A DNA stretch of 61,966 bases from an uncultured Eggerthellaceae bacterium (GTDB taxonomy: Bacteria; Actinomycetota; Coriobacteriia; Coriobacteriales; Eggerthellaceae). Both the position numbers and the translations under genes were made by a program. The DNA lies in assembly GCA_910588095.1 (NCBI GenBank), contig CAJUQH010000012.1:1-61966 (forward strand), given 5' to 3'. Below, in pieces: positions 42,168 through 52,621 of the stretch. The notes beneath the pieces are model-generated. The model did no database searches. It had not been told where the DNA came from and saw nothing but the letters and a program-made list of their open reading frames with translations. Positions within the stretch are counted from its first letter, which is position 1. Each line of letters starts with the position of its first letter.

Positions 42168-44381
42168 ATGACGAAGATCGTCGAAGAATTCGAGCTGTAC
42201 GGGAAGACCTACCGGTGGGAGACCGGCGAGCTGGCCAAGCAGGCCACTGGCGCGGTGCTGGCCACCTGTGGTGAGACGAGCGTGCTCGTGACGGCCGTGG
42301 TGTCGTCGCAGGAGCGCGACTACGACTTCTTCCCGCTGACCGTCGACTACATCGAGAAGATGTACGCCGTCGGCCGCATCCCCGGCGGCTACCTCAAGCG
42401 CGAGGCCAAGCCGTCCGACCGCGGCACCCTGGTGGCCCGCATGGTCGACCGCCCCATACGCCCGGGCTTCCCGGACGGCTTCAAGAACGAGGTGCACGTG
42501 GTGGCCACCACCTTCGTGGTGGACGGCGAGAACCCGCCTGACACCCTGTGCGTGGGCGCTGCCTCGGCGGCCCTGCTCGTGGGCGGCGCGCCCTTCGACG
42601 GCCCGGCTGCCTGCGTGCGCATCGGCCGCGACATCGACACCGGCGAGTTCATCGTCAACCCCACCAACACCGAGCAGGCCAACTCCGACCTAGAGCTCAC
42701 CATCGCCGGCACCGCCGACTACATCTCCATGGTCGAGGCCGGCGCCGACGAGGTGTCCGAGGAGGACATGCTGGCCGCCATGACGTTCGGCCAGGAGGCC
42801 ATCGCCGCCTTCTGCGAGAAGCAGGCCGCGTTCATCGCCAAGACGAACCCCGAGCCGCTGGCCTACACCATCCGCGAGGCCGACCCGGCCGTGGCCGAGC
42901 GCGTCGACGCGCACTACGACGAGATGGCCGCCGCGCTGAAGGACGCCGACAAGCAGCAGCGCATGGCCAAGGTCGACGAGCTGAAGGCCGCCGTCAAGGA
43001 GGACGACTTCACCGAGGAGGAGCGCGCCGCCTGGGGCAGCGACATCAACGCCGCGCTGAAGGCGCTCGAGAAGCGCGCCATGCGCACCATGATCCTCGAG
43101 ACCGGCGAGCGCGCCGACGGCCGCACCGCCACCGAGATACGCCCGCTGCACATCGTGCCGGGCTACCTGCCCCGCGTCCATGGCTCCGGCCTGTTCCAGC
43201 GCGGCCAGACCCAGGCCATGTCGGTGTGCACCCTCGGCATGCTCAACGAGTGGCAGCGCCTCGACACCATCTGGCCCGAGGAGGGCAAGCGCTACATGCA
43301 CCAGTACAACTTCCCGCCGTACTGCACCGGCGAGACCGGCCGCATGGGCGCGCCGAAGCGCCGCGAGGTGGGCCATGGCGCCCTGGCCGAGCGCGCCATC
43401 CTGCCCGTGCTGCCCACCGAGGACGACTTCCCCTACGCCATCCGCGTGGTGAGCGAGATCCTGGAGTCCAACGGCTCGTCGTCCATGGCGTCGGCCTGCG
43501 GCTCGACCCTGGCCCTCATGGATGCCGGCGTGCCCATCAAGGCGCCCGTCTCCGGCGTGGCCATGGGCCTCATCAAGGAAGGCGACCAGGTGGTCATCCT
43601 CACCGACATCCAGGGGCTGGAGGACTTCCTCGGCGACATGGACTTCAAGGTGTGCGGCACCGCCAAGGGCATCACGGCCCTGCAGATGGACAACAAGGCC
43701 AAGGGCCTTTCGGTGGAGATCCTGTCCAAGGCGCTGGCCCAGGCCAAGGACGGCCGCGCTCACATCCTGGACGCCATGCTCGAAACCATTCCCGCGCCGC
43801 GCGAGGAGCTCAAGCAGACCGCCCCGCGCATCGAGACCATCCACATCCCCGTGGACAAGATCCGCGACGTCATCGGCAGCGGCGGCAAGGTGGTGCGCGG
43901 CATCCAGGAGGAGACCGGCGCCTCCATCGACATCCAGGAGGACGGCACCATCCACGTGGGCGCCGTCGACGGCGACTCCATGGCCGCAGCGCGCCAGATG
44001 ATCCTCGACATCGTGAAGGAGCCCGAGGTGGGCGAGGAGTTCGAGGGCGAGGTCGTCGGAATCAAGGACTTCGGCGCCTTCATCAAGCTCACGCCTTCCA
44101 AGGACGGCCTGCTGCACATATCCCGCGTGGCCCAGGGCCGCGTGGCCTCGGTCGAGGACGTGCTGTCCATGGGCGACGTCGTCAAGGTCAAGGTGCTCGA
44201 GGTCGACCCGAAGACCGGCAAGATATCGCTCGACCGCCTGGACAAGCCCGAGGCTCCGGCCGGTTCGGGCAATGGCGGCCACAACCATGGCGGCCCGCGC
44301 CGCGACGGCGGCGACCGCAAGCATGCGGACAACCGCCCCGGCCGCGCGAACCGCACGCCCCGCCGCTCGCACAACGCCTAA
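42168..44381 (+). CDS. pnp: Polynucleotide phosphorylase
   Basis: 737 residues, 3'-5' phosphorolytic exoribonuclease. Two RNase PH domains (the second with FSDRGTLVAR-like PSDRGTLVARMVDRPIRPGF near residue 85 and SSMASACGSTLALMDAGVP near 440), then KH (RDVIGSGGKVVRGIQEETGA, about 565) and S1 (about 625-695) domains. A Gly/Arg/His-rich tail follows (HNHGGPRRDGG). The ATG at 42168 follows AGAAGGAAAC. Confidence 0.97.
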   Translation: MTKIVEEFELYGKTYRWETGELAKQATGAVLATCGETSVLVTAVVSSQERDYDFFPLTVDYIEKMYAVGRIPGGYLKREAKPSDRGTLVARMVDRPIRPGFPDGFKNEVHVVATTFVVDGENPPDTLCVGAASAALLVGGAPFDGPAACVRIGRDIDTGEFIVNPTNTEQANSDLELTIAGTADYISMVEAGADEVSEEDMLAAMTFGQEAIAAFCEKQAAFIAKTNPEPLAYTIREADPAVAERVDAHYDEMAAALKDADKQQRMAKVDELKAAVKEDDFTEEERAAWGSDINAALKALEKRAMRTMILETGERADGRTATEIRPLHIVPGYLPRVHGSGLFQRGQTQAMSVCTLGMLNEWQRLDTIWPEEGKRYMHQYNFPPYCTGETGRMGAPKRREVGHGALAERAILPVLPTEDDFPYAIRVVSEILESNGSSSMASACGSTLALMDAGVPIKAPVSGVAMGLIKEGDQVVILTDIQGLEDFLGDMDFKVCGTAKGITALQMDNKAKGLSVEILSKALAQAKDGRAHILDAMLETIPAPREELKQTAPRIETIHIPVDKIRDVIGSGGKVVRGIQEETGASIDIQEDGTIHVGAVDGDSMAAARQMILDIVKEPEVGEEFEGEVVGIKDFGAFIKLTPSKDGLLHISRVAQGRVASVEDVLSMGDVVKVKVLEVDPKTGKISLDRLDKPEAPAGSGNGGHNHGGPRRDGGDRKHADNRPGRANRTPRRSHNA

Positions 44382-44409
44382 AGCGCCCGCGCTTCATGCT
44401 GGATGAATG

Positions 44410-44432
44410 GGGAGCCCGCCAGCCGGGCTCCC
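44410..44432 (+). terminator. Terminator after pnp
   Basis: GGGAGCCCG and CGGGCTCCC form a 9-bp stem with a five-base loop, followed by TGTCTTGTT. Confidence 0.7.
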
Positions 44433-44461
44433 TGTCTTGTTAGAGAGGGAAGGTACCCAAG

Positions 44462-45241
44462 ATGGAGAAGACCCGCGTCGCGGTGGCCGGATGCGGCGGC
44501 CGCATGGGCACGGCCGTGATGGCGGCGGTGCAGGCGGCTGACGACATGGAGCTGGCCTGCGGCATCGACCCGGCTGGCGCCAGCGAGGGCGCGCCGTGCC
44601 CGGTGCACGGCAGCGTGGCCGAGGCCCTGGAGGCCGGCGGCTTCGACGTGCTGGTGGACTTCACCCAGCCATCTGCCGTGGCTGCCAACGTCGAGCAGGC
44701 CCTCAAGGCCGGCGTCGACTGCGTGGTGGGCACCACCGGGCTCTCGCAGAAGCGCCTGGAGGAGCTGGCGGCCCACGCCGCGGAAGGCGCCTGCCTGTTC
44801 TACGCGCCCAACTTCACCACCGGCGCGGTGCTCATGATGCAGTTCGCCCAGGCGGCGGCCCCGTACTTCCCCGAGGCCGAGGTCATCGAGATGCACCACT
44901 GCAACAAGAAGGATGCCCCGTCGGGCACCGCCATGCGCACGGCCGAGCTCATAGCCGAGGCTCGCGAGCCCCACGAGAGCACGGCCCCTGGCGCCGAGAC
45001 CGAGGTGGTGGGGGGCCGCGGCGCCCGCGGCGCGCTCGTCGACGGCGTGCCGGTGCACTCGGTGCGGTCGATGGGCTACGTGGCCAGCCAGGAAGTGGTG
45101 TTCGGATCCATGGGCCAGACGCTCACCCTGCGCCACGATTCCTGGGACCGCGAATCCTACATGCCCGGCGTGCTGCTGGGCATACGCAGCGTGGGCCAGC
45201 GCGAGGGGCTGGTTGTAGGTTTGGAGAACTTCATGGCCTAG
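44462..45241 (+). CDS. dapB: 4-hydroxy-tetrahydrodipicolinate reductase
   Basis: 259 residues. NAD(P) site VAGCGGRMGTAV at residue 8; active-site HHCNKKDAPSGTA. Second committed step of lysine/diaminopimelate synthesis; dapA follows. The ATG follows GGAAGG. Confidence 0.96.
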   Translation: MEKTRVAVAGCGGRMGTAVMAAVQAADDMELACGIDPAGASEGAPCPVHGSVAEALEAGGFDVLVDFTQPSAVAANVEQALKAGVDCVVGTTGLSQKRLEELAAHAAEGACLFYAPNFTTGAVLMMQFAQAAAPYFPEAEVIEMHHCNKKDAPSGTAMRTAELIAEAREPHESTAPGAETEVVGGRGARGALVDGVPVHSVRSMGYVASQEVVFGSMGQTLTLRHDSWDRESYMPGVLLGIRSVGQREGLVVGLENFMA

Positions 45242-45336
45242 CCCTGCCTGGGCCCCCGCGCCCATGGCATAATGCCTTCGAGCAGGCTATGCAGCCGACC
45301 GGCCGAGGGGCATGGGGCCCGCGGGCCGCAGTCGGG

Positions 45337-45342
45337 TATCAT
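45337..45342 (+). promoter_or_regulatory. Possible -10 box upstream of dapA
   Basis: TATCAT, 35 bases before the dapA start, in a 136-base gap. No clear -35 box. Confidence 0.35.
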
Positions 45343-45377
45343 CTAGGCAACGCGTAACGACACGAAGGAGCCCCCTT

Positions 45378-46277
45378 ATGGCGCAGAGCAACCCCCGCTT
45401 CGGCCGCTTGATAGTGGCGATGGTCACCCCGTTCGACGACGACCGGGAGCTCGACCTCGACCGCGTCCAGCAGTTCACCGACCGGCTCATCCTGGGCGGC
45501 AACGACGCCATCATCGTCAACGGCACCACGGGCGAGAGCCCCACGGTGTTCTACCCCCAGAAGATGGACCTGTTCCGCGCGGTAGTCGAGGCTGCGGGCG
45601 GGCGCGTGCCCATCATCGCCAACGTGGGCGACAACTGCACCGCCGACACCGTGGGCTTCGCCCGCGACGTGGAGCCCCTGGGCGTCGATGCCTTCATGTG
45701 CGTGGTGCCCTACTACAACAAGCCCCCGCAAGAGGGCCTGTACCAGCACTTCCGTGCCATCGCCGGCTCGGTGGACCTGCCCATCATCCTGTACAACATC
45801 CCGGGCCGCTGCGTGGTCAACATGGAAGCCGACACCACGCTGCGCCTGGCCCGCGACTGCGGCAACGTGGTGGCCGTGAAAGAGGCCTCGGGCAAGATGG
45901 ACCAGATCAAGGCCATCATCGAGGGCGCGCCCGAGGGCTTCGACGTGTACTCCGGCGACGACGCCGCCACCTACGACATCATGGCCATGGGCGGCGCAGG
46001 CGTCATCTCCACCATAGCCAACGTGACCCCCGAGCGCATGAAGGAGATAGTCGACCTGTGCGCCGCGGGCGACCTCGAGGCGGCGGCCCGTGCGAACGAA
46101 GCGCTGCTGCCGCTGATGAACGGCCTGTTCGAGACGGCGAACCCCATCCTGGTCAAGGAGGCGCTGCGCCTAGCGGGCTTCCCCGTGGGCGGGGTGCGCC
46201 TGCCGCTCATCGACGCGACGCCGGAGCAGTCGGCGCGCCTCGAGGCCATCATGAGAGAAACCGGGGTGCTGCCCTAG
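45378..46277 (+). CDS. dapA: 4-hydroxy-tetrahydrodipicolinate synthase
   Basis: 299 residues, class I aldolase fold. GTTGESPT (pyruvate site, about residues 46-53), PYYNKPPQEGLYQHF, the Schiff-base lysine in VAVKEASG (about residue 169). Condenses pyruvate with aspartate semialdehyde. The ATG at 45378 follows GAAGGAG. Confidence 0.96.
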   Translation: MAQSNPRFGRLIVAMVTPFDDDRELDLDRVQQFTDRLILGGNDAIIVNGTTGESPTVFYPQKMDLFRAVVEAAGGRVPIIANVGDNCTADTVGFARDVEPLGVDAFMCVVPYYNKPPQEGLYQHFRAIAGSVDLPIILYNIPGRCVVNMEADTTLRLARDCGNVVAVKEASGKMDQIKAIIEGAPEGFDVYSGDDAATYDIMAMGGAGVISTIANVTPERMKEIVDLCAAGDLEAAARANEALLPLMNGLFETANPILVKEALRLAGFPVGGVRLPLIDATPEQSARLEAIMRETGVLP

Positions 46278-46316
46278 GGCGGCCCCTGACCGATAGCAGA
46301 AGGAAACGAACCATAT

Positions 46317-48320
46317 ATGCTGAACAAGAAAGACGACCAAAGCAAGCAACCCGCGGCTGACGAAGGCCGCAAGAAGGACAGCCAAGCCAAGCGCTCCAAG
46401 GGCCGCAGCGACGGCGGCTCCGGCAACGCGAACGGCAAGGCCAAGGGCAGCAAGGGCAAGGGCGGCCGTGGCAACGGCAATGGCAAGGGCCAGGCCGAAG
46501 GCGCCAAGGACGGCAACCGCGGCCAAGGCAAGCGCAAGACCAGCTCGTACAAGCACGTGAACCTTGAGCGCAAGCGCCCACACCTCTCCCGCGACGGGGC
46601 CGAGGGCAAGCGCGCCGCCGAGGGCCCGAAGAAGCGCAAGGGCGGCGACCACAGCCGCAAGGACCCGCGCTCGCGCCTCGAGGTCATCCCCTTGGGCGGC
46701 CTCGACGCCATCGGCAAGAACATGACCGCCTTCGAATGCGACGGCGACATGCTGCTCGACGACGCCGGCCTCATGTTCCCCGACGACGACCATCCCGGCG
46801 TCGACCTCATCCTGCCCGACTACACCTACGTGCTGGAGAACGCCGAGAAGCTGAAGGGCATCATCATCACCCATGGCCACGAGGACCACACGGGCAGCCT
46901 GCCCTACCTGCTGAAGGACCTCGACCGCCCGGTGCCTATCTACGCTACCAAGCTCACGCTGGGGCTCATCGAGGGCAAGTTCGCCGAGCACAAGATAAAG
47001 AACGCGAAGCTCGTCGAGATAAAGGCCGGCGACCAGATACGCCTCGGGTGCTTCACCGTGGACTTCTTCGCCGTGAACCATTCCATCCCGGGCGCGCTGG
47101 GCCTGTTCATCCAGAGCCCGGCCGGCAACGTGCTGCACATGGGCGACTTCAAGCTCGACCAGACGCCCATCGACGGCGTGACCACCGACTTCGGCGCGCT
47201 CACCCGCTTCGGCGAGATGGGCGTCGACCTCATGATGAGCGACTCCACCAACGCCATGAACCCCAACTTCACGCCTTCCGAGGCCGAGGTGGGCAAGACG
47301 CTGGCATCCATCATCTCCCAGGCCGAGGGCCGCGTCATCATCGCCTCGTTCGCGAGCCACATCCACCGCATGCAGCAGATCTGCGACGCGGCGGTGGCCA
47401 ACGGGCGCAAGGTGGTGGTCACGGGCCGCTCGATGATACAGAACACCGACATCGCGCGCCGCTTGGGCTACCTCAACATAAGCGATGACGACCTCATCGA
47501 CGCCTACGAGCTGAAGGACATCCCTGCCGAGCAGGTGGTCATCATGTGCACCGGCAGCCAGGGCGAGCCCCTGAGCGCGCTGGCGCGCATCGCCAACGGC
47601 GAGCACAAGACCATCGACATCGAGGAAGGCGACACCGTCATCATCTCGGCCACGCCGGTGCCCGGCAACGAGAAGGCAGTCACCCGCGTCATCAACTCGC
47701 TGGCCAAGATCGGCGCCGACGTCTACGACAAGTCGCGCGCCCGGGTGCACGTGTCGGGCCATGCGGGCGCCGAGGAGCTGAAGATGGTGCTCTCCATGGT
47801 GAAGCCCCGCGCCTTCATGCCCGTGCACGGCGAGGCCACGCACCTGCGGGCCCACGCCAAGCTGGCCGAGGCCACCGGCGTCGAGCCCGAGAACGTGTTC
47901 ATCCTGGAGAACGGCGATTCGCTCATCGTGTCGGCTGACGGCTACGAGCACGGCGACGGCGTGGTGAGCGGCATCGTGTACGTGGATGGCCTTTCGGTGG
48001 GCGATACGTCCCAGGACGTGCTCGACGAGCGCTCGGCGCTGAGCAGCCAGGGCTTCGCCACGGCTGCAGCGGCCGTCTCGCGCAAGAAGAAGCAGGTGGT
48101 GGCCGCTCCCTTGGTGGAGATGCACGGCATCACCGGCGGCGACGACCGCGACCTGCGCCGCGACGCCGAGAAGGTGGTGTGCAACGCGCTCAAGCGCGGC
48201 CTGGCCAACGGCTCCACCATCCAAGAGCTGCGCAAGTCGTCCCGCGACGCCATCCTGTCCCTGCTCTGGGAGAGGACGAAGCAGCGCCCCATGGTCATCG
48301 TGAACGTGCTGGAGGCCTAA
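46317..48320 (+). CDS. rnj: Ribonuclease J with long basic N-terminal extension
   Basis: 667 residues. Metallo-beta-lactamase/beta-CASP RNase: PLGGLDAIGKNM, HGHEDHTG (about residues 185-192), the GRSMIQN block, HVSGHAG and the C-terminal domain. Dual 5' exo/endonuclease for mRNA decay and rRNA maturation. The first ~115 residues are Lys/Gly/Arg/Asn-rich and look disordered, as in actinobacterial RNase J but long. The ATG follows AAGGAAACG. Confidence 0.95.
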   Translation: MLNKKDDQSKQPAADEGRKKDSQAKRSKGRSDGGSGNANGKAKGSKGKGGRGNGNGKGQAEGAKDGNRGQGKRKTSSYKHVNLERKRPHLSRDGAEGKRAAEGPKKRKGGDHSRKDPRSRLEVIPLGGLDAIGKNMTAFECDGDMLLDDAGLMFPDDDHPGVDLILPDYTYVLENAEKLKGIIITHGHEDHTGSLPYLLKDLDRPVPIYATKLTLGLIEGKFAEHKIKNAKLVEIKAGDQIRLGCFTVDFFAVNHSIPGALGLFIQSPAGNVLHMGDFKLDQTPIDGVTTDFGALTRFGEMGVDLMMSDSTNAMNPNFTPSEAEVGKTLASIISQAEGRVIIASFASHIHRMQQICDAAVANGRKVVVTGRSMIQNTDIARRLGYLNISDDDLIDAYELKDIPAEQVVIMCTGSQGEPLSALARIANGEHKTIDIEEGDTVIISATPVPGNEKAVTRVINSLAKIGADVYDKSRARVHVSGHAGAEELKMVLSMVKPRAFMPVHGEATHLRAHAKLAEATGVEPENVFILENGDSLIVSADGYEHGDGVVSGIVYVDGLSVGDTSQDVLDERSALSSQGFATAAAAVSRKKKQVVAAPLVEMHGITGGDDRDLRRDAEKVVCNALKRGLANGSTIQELRKSSRDAILSLLWERTKQRPMVIVNVLEA

Positions 48321-48324
48321 ACCC

Positions 48325-51297
48325 GTGGCGAAGGGCAAGGGAAAGGCGAAGGCGGCCCCAGTGGCCGAAAGGCCCGCGCGCGGGAAGCGGCGCGCATCCG
48401 CAGAGCCGGAGGAGCCGAAGCGCTCCACGCGCCGGCGGCCTGGGGCCGAGCCTGAGGACGACGGCCGCGTGCTCGACTCGAACACGCGCCGTGACATCGT
48501 GGGCGTGGCGTTCATCGTGGCGGCCGTGGTGCTGCTGCTGTGCGCCGTGCTGCCCGCAGGCGACGGGGCGGTGGTCACCTCGGCTGCATCGAACGGGCTC
48601 CACCTGGTTTTCGGCGTGGGCGCCTACATCCTGCCGCTGTTCCTGGTGGCCATGGGCGTGGGCTTCCTCGTGCGGTTCGACCGCGAGCGCGTGCCGGTGC
48701 GCATGGCCATAGGCCTGAGCGTCATATTCGTGGCGCTGCTGGCGCTCATCGCGCTGTTCACGCCCACGGCCACGCTCGGCGTGGAGGATCCGTCGCTGCT
48801 GTTCGGCCAGGCGGCCCTCGTGAGCCATGGCGGCTACATAGGCGCCGGCATAGCCTGGTGCGGCATAACGCTGTTCGGCAAGGTCATATCGGGCGTGCTG
48901 CTGGTGGGCGTCATGGTGGTGGGCGCCATAATCATCGGCTTCTCGGTGTCGAACCTCATCGCGCGGCTGCGGGCCAAGCGCCAGGCGCGCATGGCCGAGG
49001 GCCTGGCCGCCGGGTCGGCCCCCTTCGGGCGCATCCGACGGGGCGGCATCGACGGCACGGCGGCGCCCGGCTCCAGCGAGGACGTGACCGCCTACATGCC
49101 CCTGGCGGGCAACCAGACCCTGAGCCTGCTCACCCAGCGTGGGCGGCGCCATAGCGAAGAGGCGGAAGCCGCGCAGGCGGCGAACCCCATGGGCCAGCTT
49201 TCGCCCGAGGCGCTGGCCGCCATGCAGGAGGCCATGGTCAAGACCCAGGCGGTCTATGGCGGCGCGCCTGCGGCCATGCCGCCGGTGATGCCCGCCGTGC
49301 CCGGGGCGACCCTGCCTGCCGCTGCCGATGGCGCGCCGGCGCTCACGATGCCCTTCGCGGCTCCGGTGCCAGGGCTCGTGCCCCTCGACCCCTACGGCAC
49401 GGCCGATGCTGCGGGCGAGCCCGAGGATGCCCCGTTCGAGGAAGGCGCGGCCATCACCGCCGCCTTCGCCCCACTGCCCGGCGCTGCCGTGGCGGAAGGG
49501 GAGGGCGTGCCCCTCGACGATGGCGCCAGCGACGGCTTCGACGACGAGAACGAGGTCACCTATTCCGTGCCCTCGTTCGACGGATCGCCCGCCACCACCA
49601 TCACGCGCAAGCTCGGCCAGCGCAAGCCAGCCGTAACGGCCCCGGTGGCCGAAGGCACTGCCGAAGCCGACCCGGCCGCCACCCAGGAGGCGCTGGCCGC
49701 CCTGGCTGCGGCCCTCACGCCCGTTTCCGCCTCCGAGGCTGCGCAGGGCGAAGCCGACGAAGCCGAGCCGGCCCCCAAGAAGAAGCGCAAGCCACGCAAG
49801 AGCACGCAGTCGCCGCTGCCGCTCGACCGCGACGGCTTCCTGCTTCCCCCGCCATCCATGCTGGCCGGTCCGAGCGGCGCTGCCAAGGGCGGCGCATCCC
49901 AGGCCGAGCTGCAGGAGACGGCCGAGCGGCTGCATCAGACCCTTGAGGACTTCGGCATACCGGCCGACGTGGTGGGTTGGGTGGCCGGTCCCACGGTGAC
50001 GCTGTTCAAGGTGGACCTGCCCAGCGGCGTGCGCGTAAGCCGCGTGACCGCGCTCAACGACGACATAGCGCTGGCCCTGGCCGCGCCGGGCGTGCGCATA
50101 TTCGCGCCCATCCCCAACACCAACTACGTGGGCATCGAGGTTCCCAACCGCAGCCGCCAGACGGTGCTGCTCTCCGACGTGCTGGGCGCAGCCCCCGAAG
50201 GCCCGCTGCAGATAGCCATCGGCAAGGACGTGGAGGGCAATGCCATCGTGAGCGACCTGGCGAAGATGCCCCATTTGCTCATAGGCGGCACCACCGGCTC
50301 GGGCAAGTCGGTGTCCATCAACGCCATGATAATGTCCATCCTCATGCGCGCCACGCCCGCCGAGGTGCGCTTCATCATGATCGACCCGAAGCGCGTCGAG
50401 TTCACGCCCTACAACGGCATACCGCACCTGTACGTGCCCGTGGTCACCGAGCCCAAGGAGGCGTCGAGCGCCCTTTCCTGGGGCGTGGCCGAGATGGAGC
50501 GCCGCCTCAAGGTGTTCTCGAAGGTGGGCGCGCGCAACATATCGCAGTTCAATGCCAAGGTGGAGAAGGGCGACCTGGGCGAGGACGAGTCGAAGCTGCC
50601 CTACATCGTCATCATCATCGACGAGCTGGCCGACCTCATGATGAACGTGGGGAAGGAAGTCGAGTTCTCGATAAGCCGCATCGCCCAGCTGGCGCGCGCG
50701 GCGGGCATCCACCTCATCGTGGCTACCCAGCGGCCCTCCACCAACGTGGTGACGGGGCTGATCAAGGCGAACATCACCAACCGCATCGCCTTCAACGTGG
50801 CCAGCGGCATCGACTCGCGCGTCGTCCTCGACACGCCGGGCGCCGAGAACCTCATCGGCCTGGGCGACCTGCTGCTGTCCAAGCCCGAGCTGGCGAAGCC
50901 CCAGCGCATCCAGGGCTGCTACGTGTCGGAGGACGAGATATTCGACGTGGTTGAGCACTTGAAGGGCCAGGGCGAGCCGGAGTACCATTCCGAGATACTC
51001 ACGACGAACGTGGTCACCCTGGGCGACAGCTCGCCCTCGGGCGCGGGAGGGTCGGAGTCCGACGACCCGCTGCTGTGGGAGGCTGCCGAGATAGTGGTCT
51101 CGGCCCAGCTGGGGTCGACGTCGAACATCCAGCGGCGCCTGAAGGTGGGCTATGCCCGCGCCGGGCGCATCATGGATCAGCTGGAGGAGAAGGGCGTCGT
51201 GGGCGCGGCCAACGGGTCGCGGCCGCGCGAGGTGCTGGTGGAGGACGTCATAGAGCTCGAGACGCTCAAGGCGTTCGACGCAGCGGACGAGGATTAG
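48325..51297 (+). CDS. ftsK: FtsK/SpoIIIE-type DNA translocase
   Basis: 990 residues, GTG start four bases after rnj. Basic N-terminus, about five membrane spans (about 50-215), an Ala/Pro-rich linker to about 520, then the motor: Walker A GGTTGSGKSVSINAMI (about 653), Walker B IIIIDELADL, and a gamma winged-helix domain at the end (LGSTSNIQRRLKVGYARAGR). Pumps chromosome DNA through the division septum. Confidence 0.96.
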   Translation: MAKGKGKAKAAPVAERPARGKRRASAEPEEPKRSTRRRPGAEPEDDGRVLDSNTRRDIVGVAFIVAAVVLLLCAVLPAGDGAVVTSAASNGLHLVFGVGAYILPLFLVAMGVGFLVRFDRERVPVRMAIGLSVIFVALLALIALFTPTATLGVEDPSLLFGQAALVSHGGYIGAGIAWCGITLFGKVISGVLLVGVMVVGAIIIGFSVSNLIARLRAKRQARMAEGLAAGSAPFGRIRRGGIDGTAAPGSSEDVTAYMPLAGNQTLSLLTQRGRRHSEEAEAAQAANPMGQLSPEALAAMQEAMVKTQAVYGGAPAAMPPVMPAVPGATLPAAADGAPALTMPFAAPVPGLVPLDPYGTADAAGEPEDAPFEEGAAITAAFAPLPGAAVAEGEGVPLDDGASDGFDDENEVTYSVPSFDGSPATTITRKLGQRKPAVTAPVAEGTAEADPAATQEALAALAAALTPVSASEAAQGEADEAEPAPKKKRKPRKSTQSPLPLDRDGFLLPPPSMLAGPSGAAKGGASQAELQETAERLHQTLEDFGIPADVVGWVAGPTVTLFKVDLPSGVRVSRVTALNDDIALALAAPGVRIFAPIPNTNYVGIEVPNRSRQTVLLSDVLGAAPEGPLQIAIGKDVEGNAIVSDLAKMPHLLIGGTTGSGKSVSINAMIMSILMRATPAEVRFIMIDPKRVEFTPYNGIPHLYVPVVTEPKEASSALSWGVAEMERRLKVFSKVGARNISQFNAKVEKGDLGEDESKLPYIVIIIDELADLMMNVGKEVEFSISRIAQLARAAGIHLIVATQRPSTNVVTGLIKANITNRIAFNVASGIDSRVVLDTPGAENLIGLGDLLLSKPELAKPQRIQGCYVSEDEIFDVVEHLKGQGEPEYHSEILTTNVVTLGDSSPSGAGGSESDDPLLWEAAEIVVSAQLGSTSNIQRRLKVGYARAGRIMDQLEEKGVVGAANGSRPREVLVEDVIELETLKAFDAADED

Positions 51298-51328
51298 CGG
51301 CGCAAGCGCGCCGAGACGGCAGGCAGGC

Positions 51329-52543
51329 ATGGGCATGAGGAACTCATACGGCGAGCAGCTGCGCCAGGCGCGGCTCCGCCGCGGCATGGACATCCACAGC
51401 GTGTCGCGCCGCCTGCGCATCCGCCTGGACATACTCCATGCCATCGAGGAAGCTGACTTCGCCGCATTGCCGCCGGCCGGCTACACCCGCAACATGATCA
51501 CGGCCTACGCGCGCCTGGTGGGGCTCGACCCGCGCCAGATGGCCGAGGGCTATCTGGACGAGGCGCATCGCTTCGAGACGGGCCGCATGCGCGACCGGGC
51601 CCCAGAGCCGGGCGCTGCCCGCCGCAGGGGCGGCGCCGTGTCGCGCCGCGCGCCCATGACGAGCCCGCTCGAGCCGCCTGCCCGTCGCCCGCCTGAGCGC
51701 AGCATCTACGACCGTGGCGGCACCCAGCGTGTGCGCTACAGCGCCTACGAGGACCATCCTGCATCGCTTCCGCCTGCGCGAAGGGCCGAGCCGGAGCCGG
51801 CAGGCAGGGCTGCGCGCCCGACCCGCGGATCCCGTCGCGGCGGCGACGCCGGCCCGGGCGCGTTCTACGGGCGCGACCTGGCGCCCCAGCGCAGCCGACG
51901 GCTCGACCAGAACCCTCGCATCGGCCAGTACGCCCCGGCCACCTTCGACCGCGGCCGTGGGGGAGCGCCAGGCGGCGGCCTTCTGGCGGCGCTGCTGCCG
52001 CGCCTGCCCTTCGTGCTGGTGGGCATCGTGGTGGTCGTGCTGCTCATAGCTGTCATCGCCCTGGCCTTCGGCGGCGAGCGCCAAGGGGCCGACGACGTGC
52101 CCGCGGTGCCCATATCGGGCCTGACCGACACGTCGGGGCAGTCGCAGGACGCCTACAACGTGGCCACCGCCGTGGCTCCCACCAGCGCGACGCTCACCGT
52201 GTCGGTGGCCGATGGCGAGAAGTCGTGGATATCGGTGTACGTCAACGGCGCCGAGGACCCGGAGTTCTCCGAGGTCATGGAAGGCGGCGAGCGCACCTTC
52301 ACCTTCACGCAGTCCATCCGCATCGTGGCGGGCAACCCCACGCCGGTCACACTGAAGGTGGATGACGAGAAGGTGGAGCTCAAGAAGACCGACAGCGGCT
52401 CGTGGGCCTATTCCGCGCAGTTCAGCGACATCCTGGAAGCCTGGGAGGCCAAGCACGGCACGAAGTCGTCATCGAGCGGCGCAGCCTCGTCGTCAAGCAG
52501 CTCCAGCAGTTCGAGCAGCTCGTCTTCGAGCGCGTCATCGTAG
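51329..52543 (+). CDS. RodZ-like HTH, single-span protein with serine-rich tail
   Basis: 404 residues. N-terminal RodZ-type HTH (GEQLRQARLRRGMDIHSVS then LPPAGYTRNMITAYARLVGL), an Arg/Pro-rich linker, a membrane span (about 228-250), and a DUF4115-like outer domain. It ends in a tail made almost only of serine (about 25 of the last 28 residues). Likely a cell-shape or division factor; it follows ftsK by 31 bases. The start may be the second ATG at 51335. Confidence 0.82.
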   Translation: MGMRNSYGEQLRQARLRRGMDIHSVSRRLRIRLDILHAIEEADFAALPPAGYTRNMITAYARLVGLDPRQMAEGYLDEAHRFETGRMRDRAPEPGAARRRGGAVSRRAPMTSPLEPPARRPPERSIYDRGGTQRVRYSAYEDHPASLPPARRAEPEPAGRAARPTRGSRRGGDAGPGAFYGRDLAPQRSRRLDQNPRIGQYAPATFDRGRGGAPGGGLLAALLPRLPFVLVGIVVVVLLIAVIALAFGGERQGADDVPAVPISGLTDTSGQSQDAYNVATAVAPTSATLTVSVADGEKSWISVYVNGAEDPEFSEVMEGGERTFTFTQSIRIVAGNPTPVTLKVDDEKVELKKTDSGSWAYSAQFSDILEAWEAKHGTKSSSSGAASSSSSSSSSSSSSSSASS

Positions 52544-52621
52544 CAGCAAGGCCCGGCGCGGCGCCCCCGCAGCCGGCATGAGGGGCAGCCGCGACAGGCC
52601 GTCCATGGAAAGGAGCCAGTC

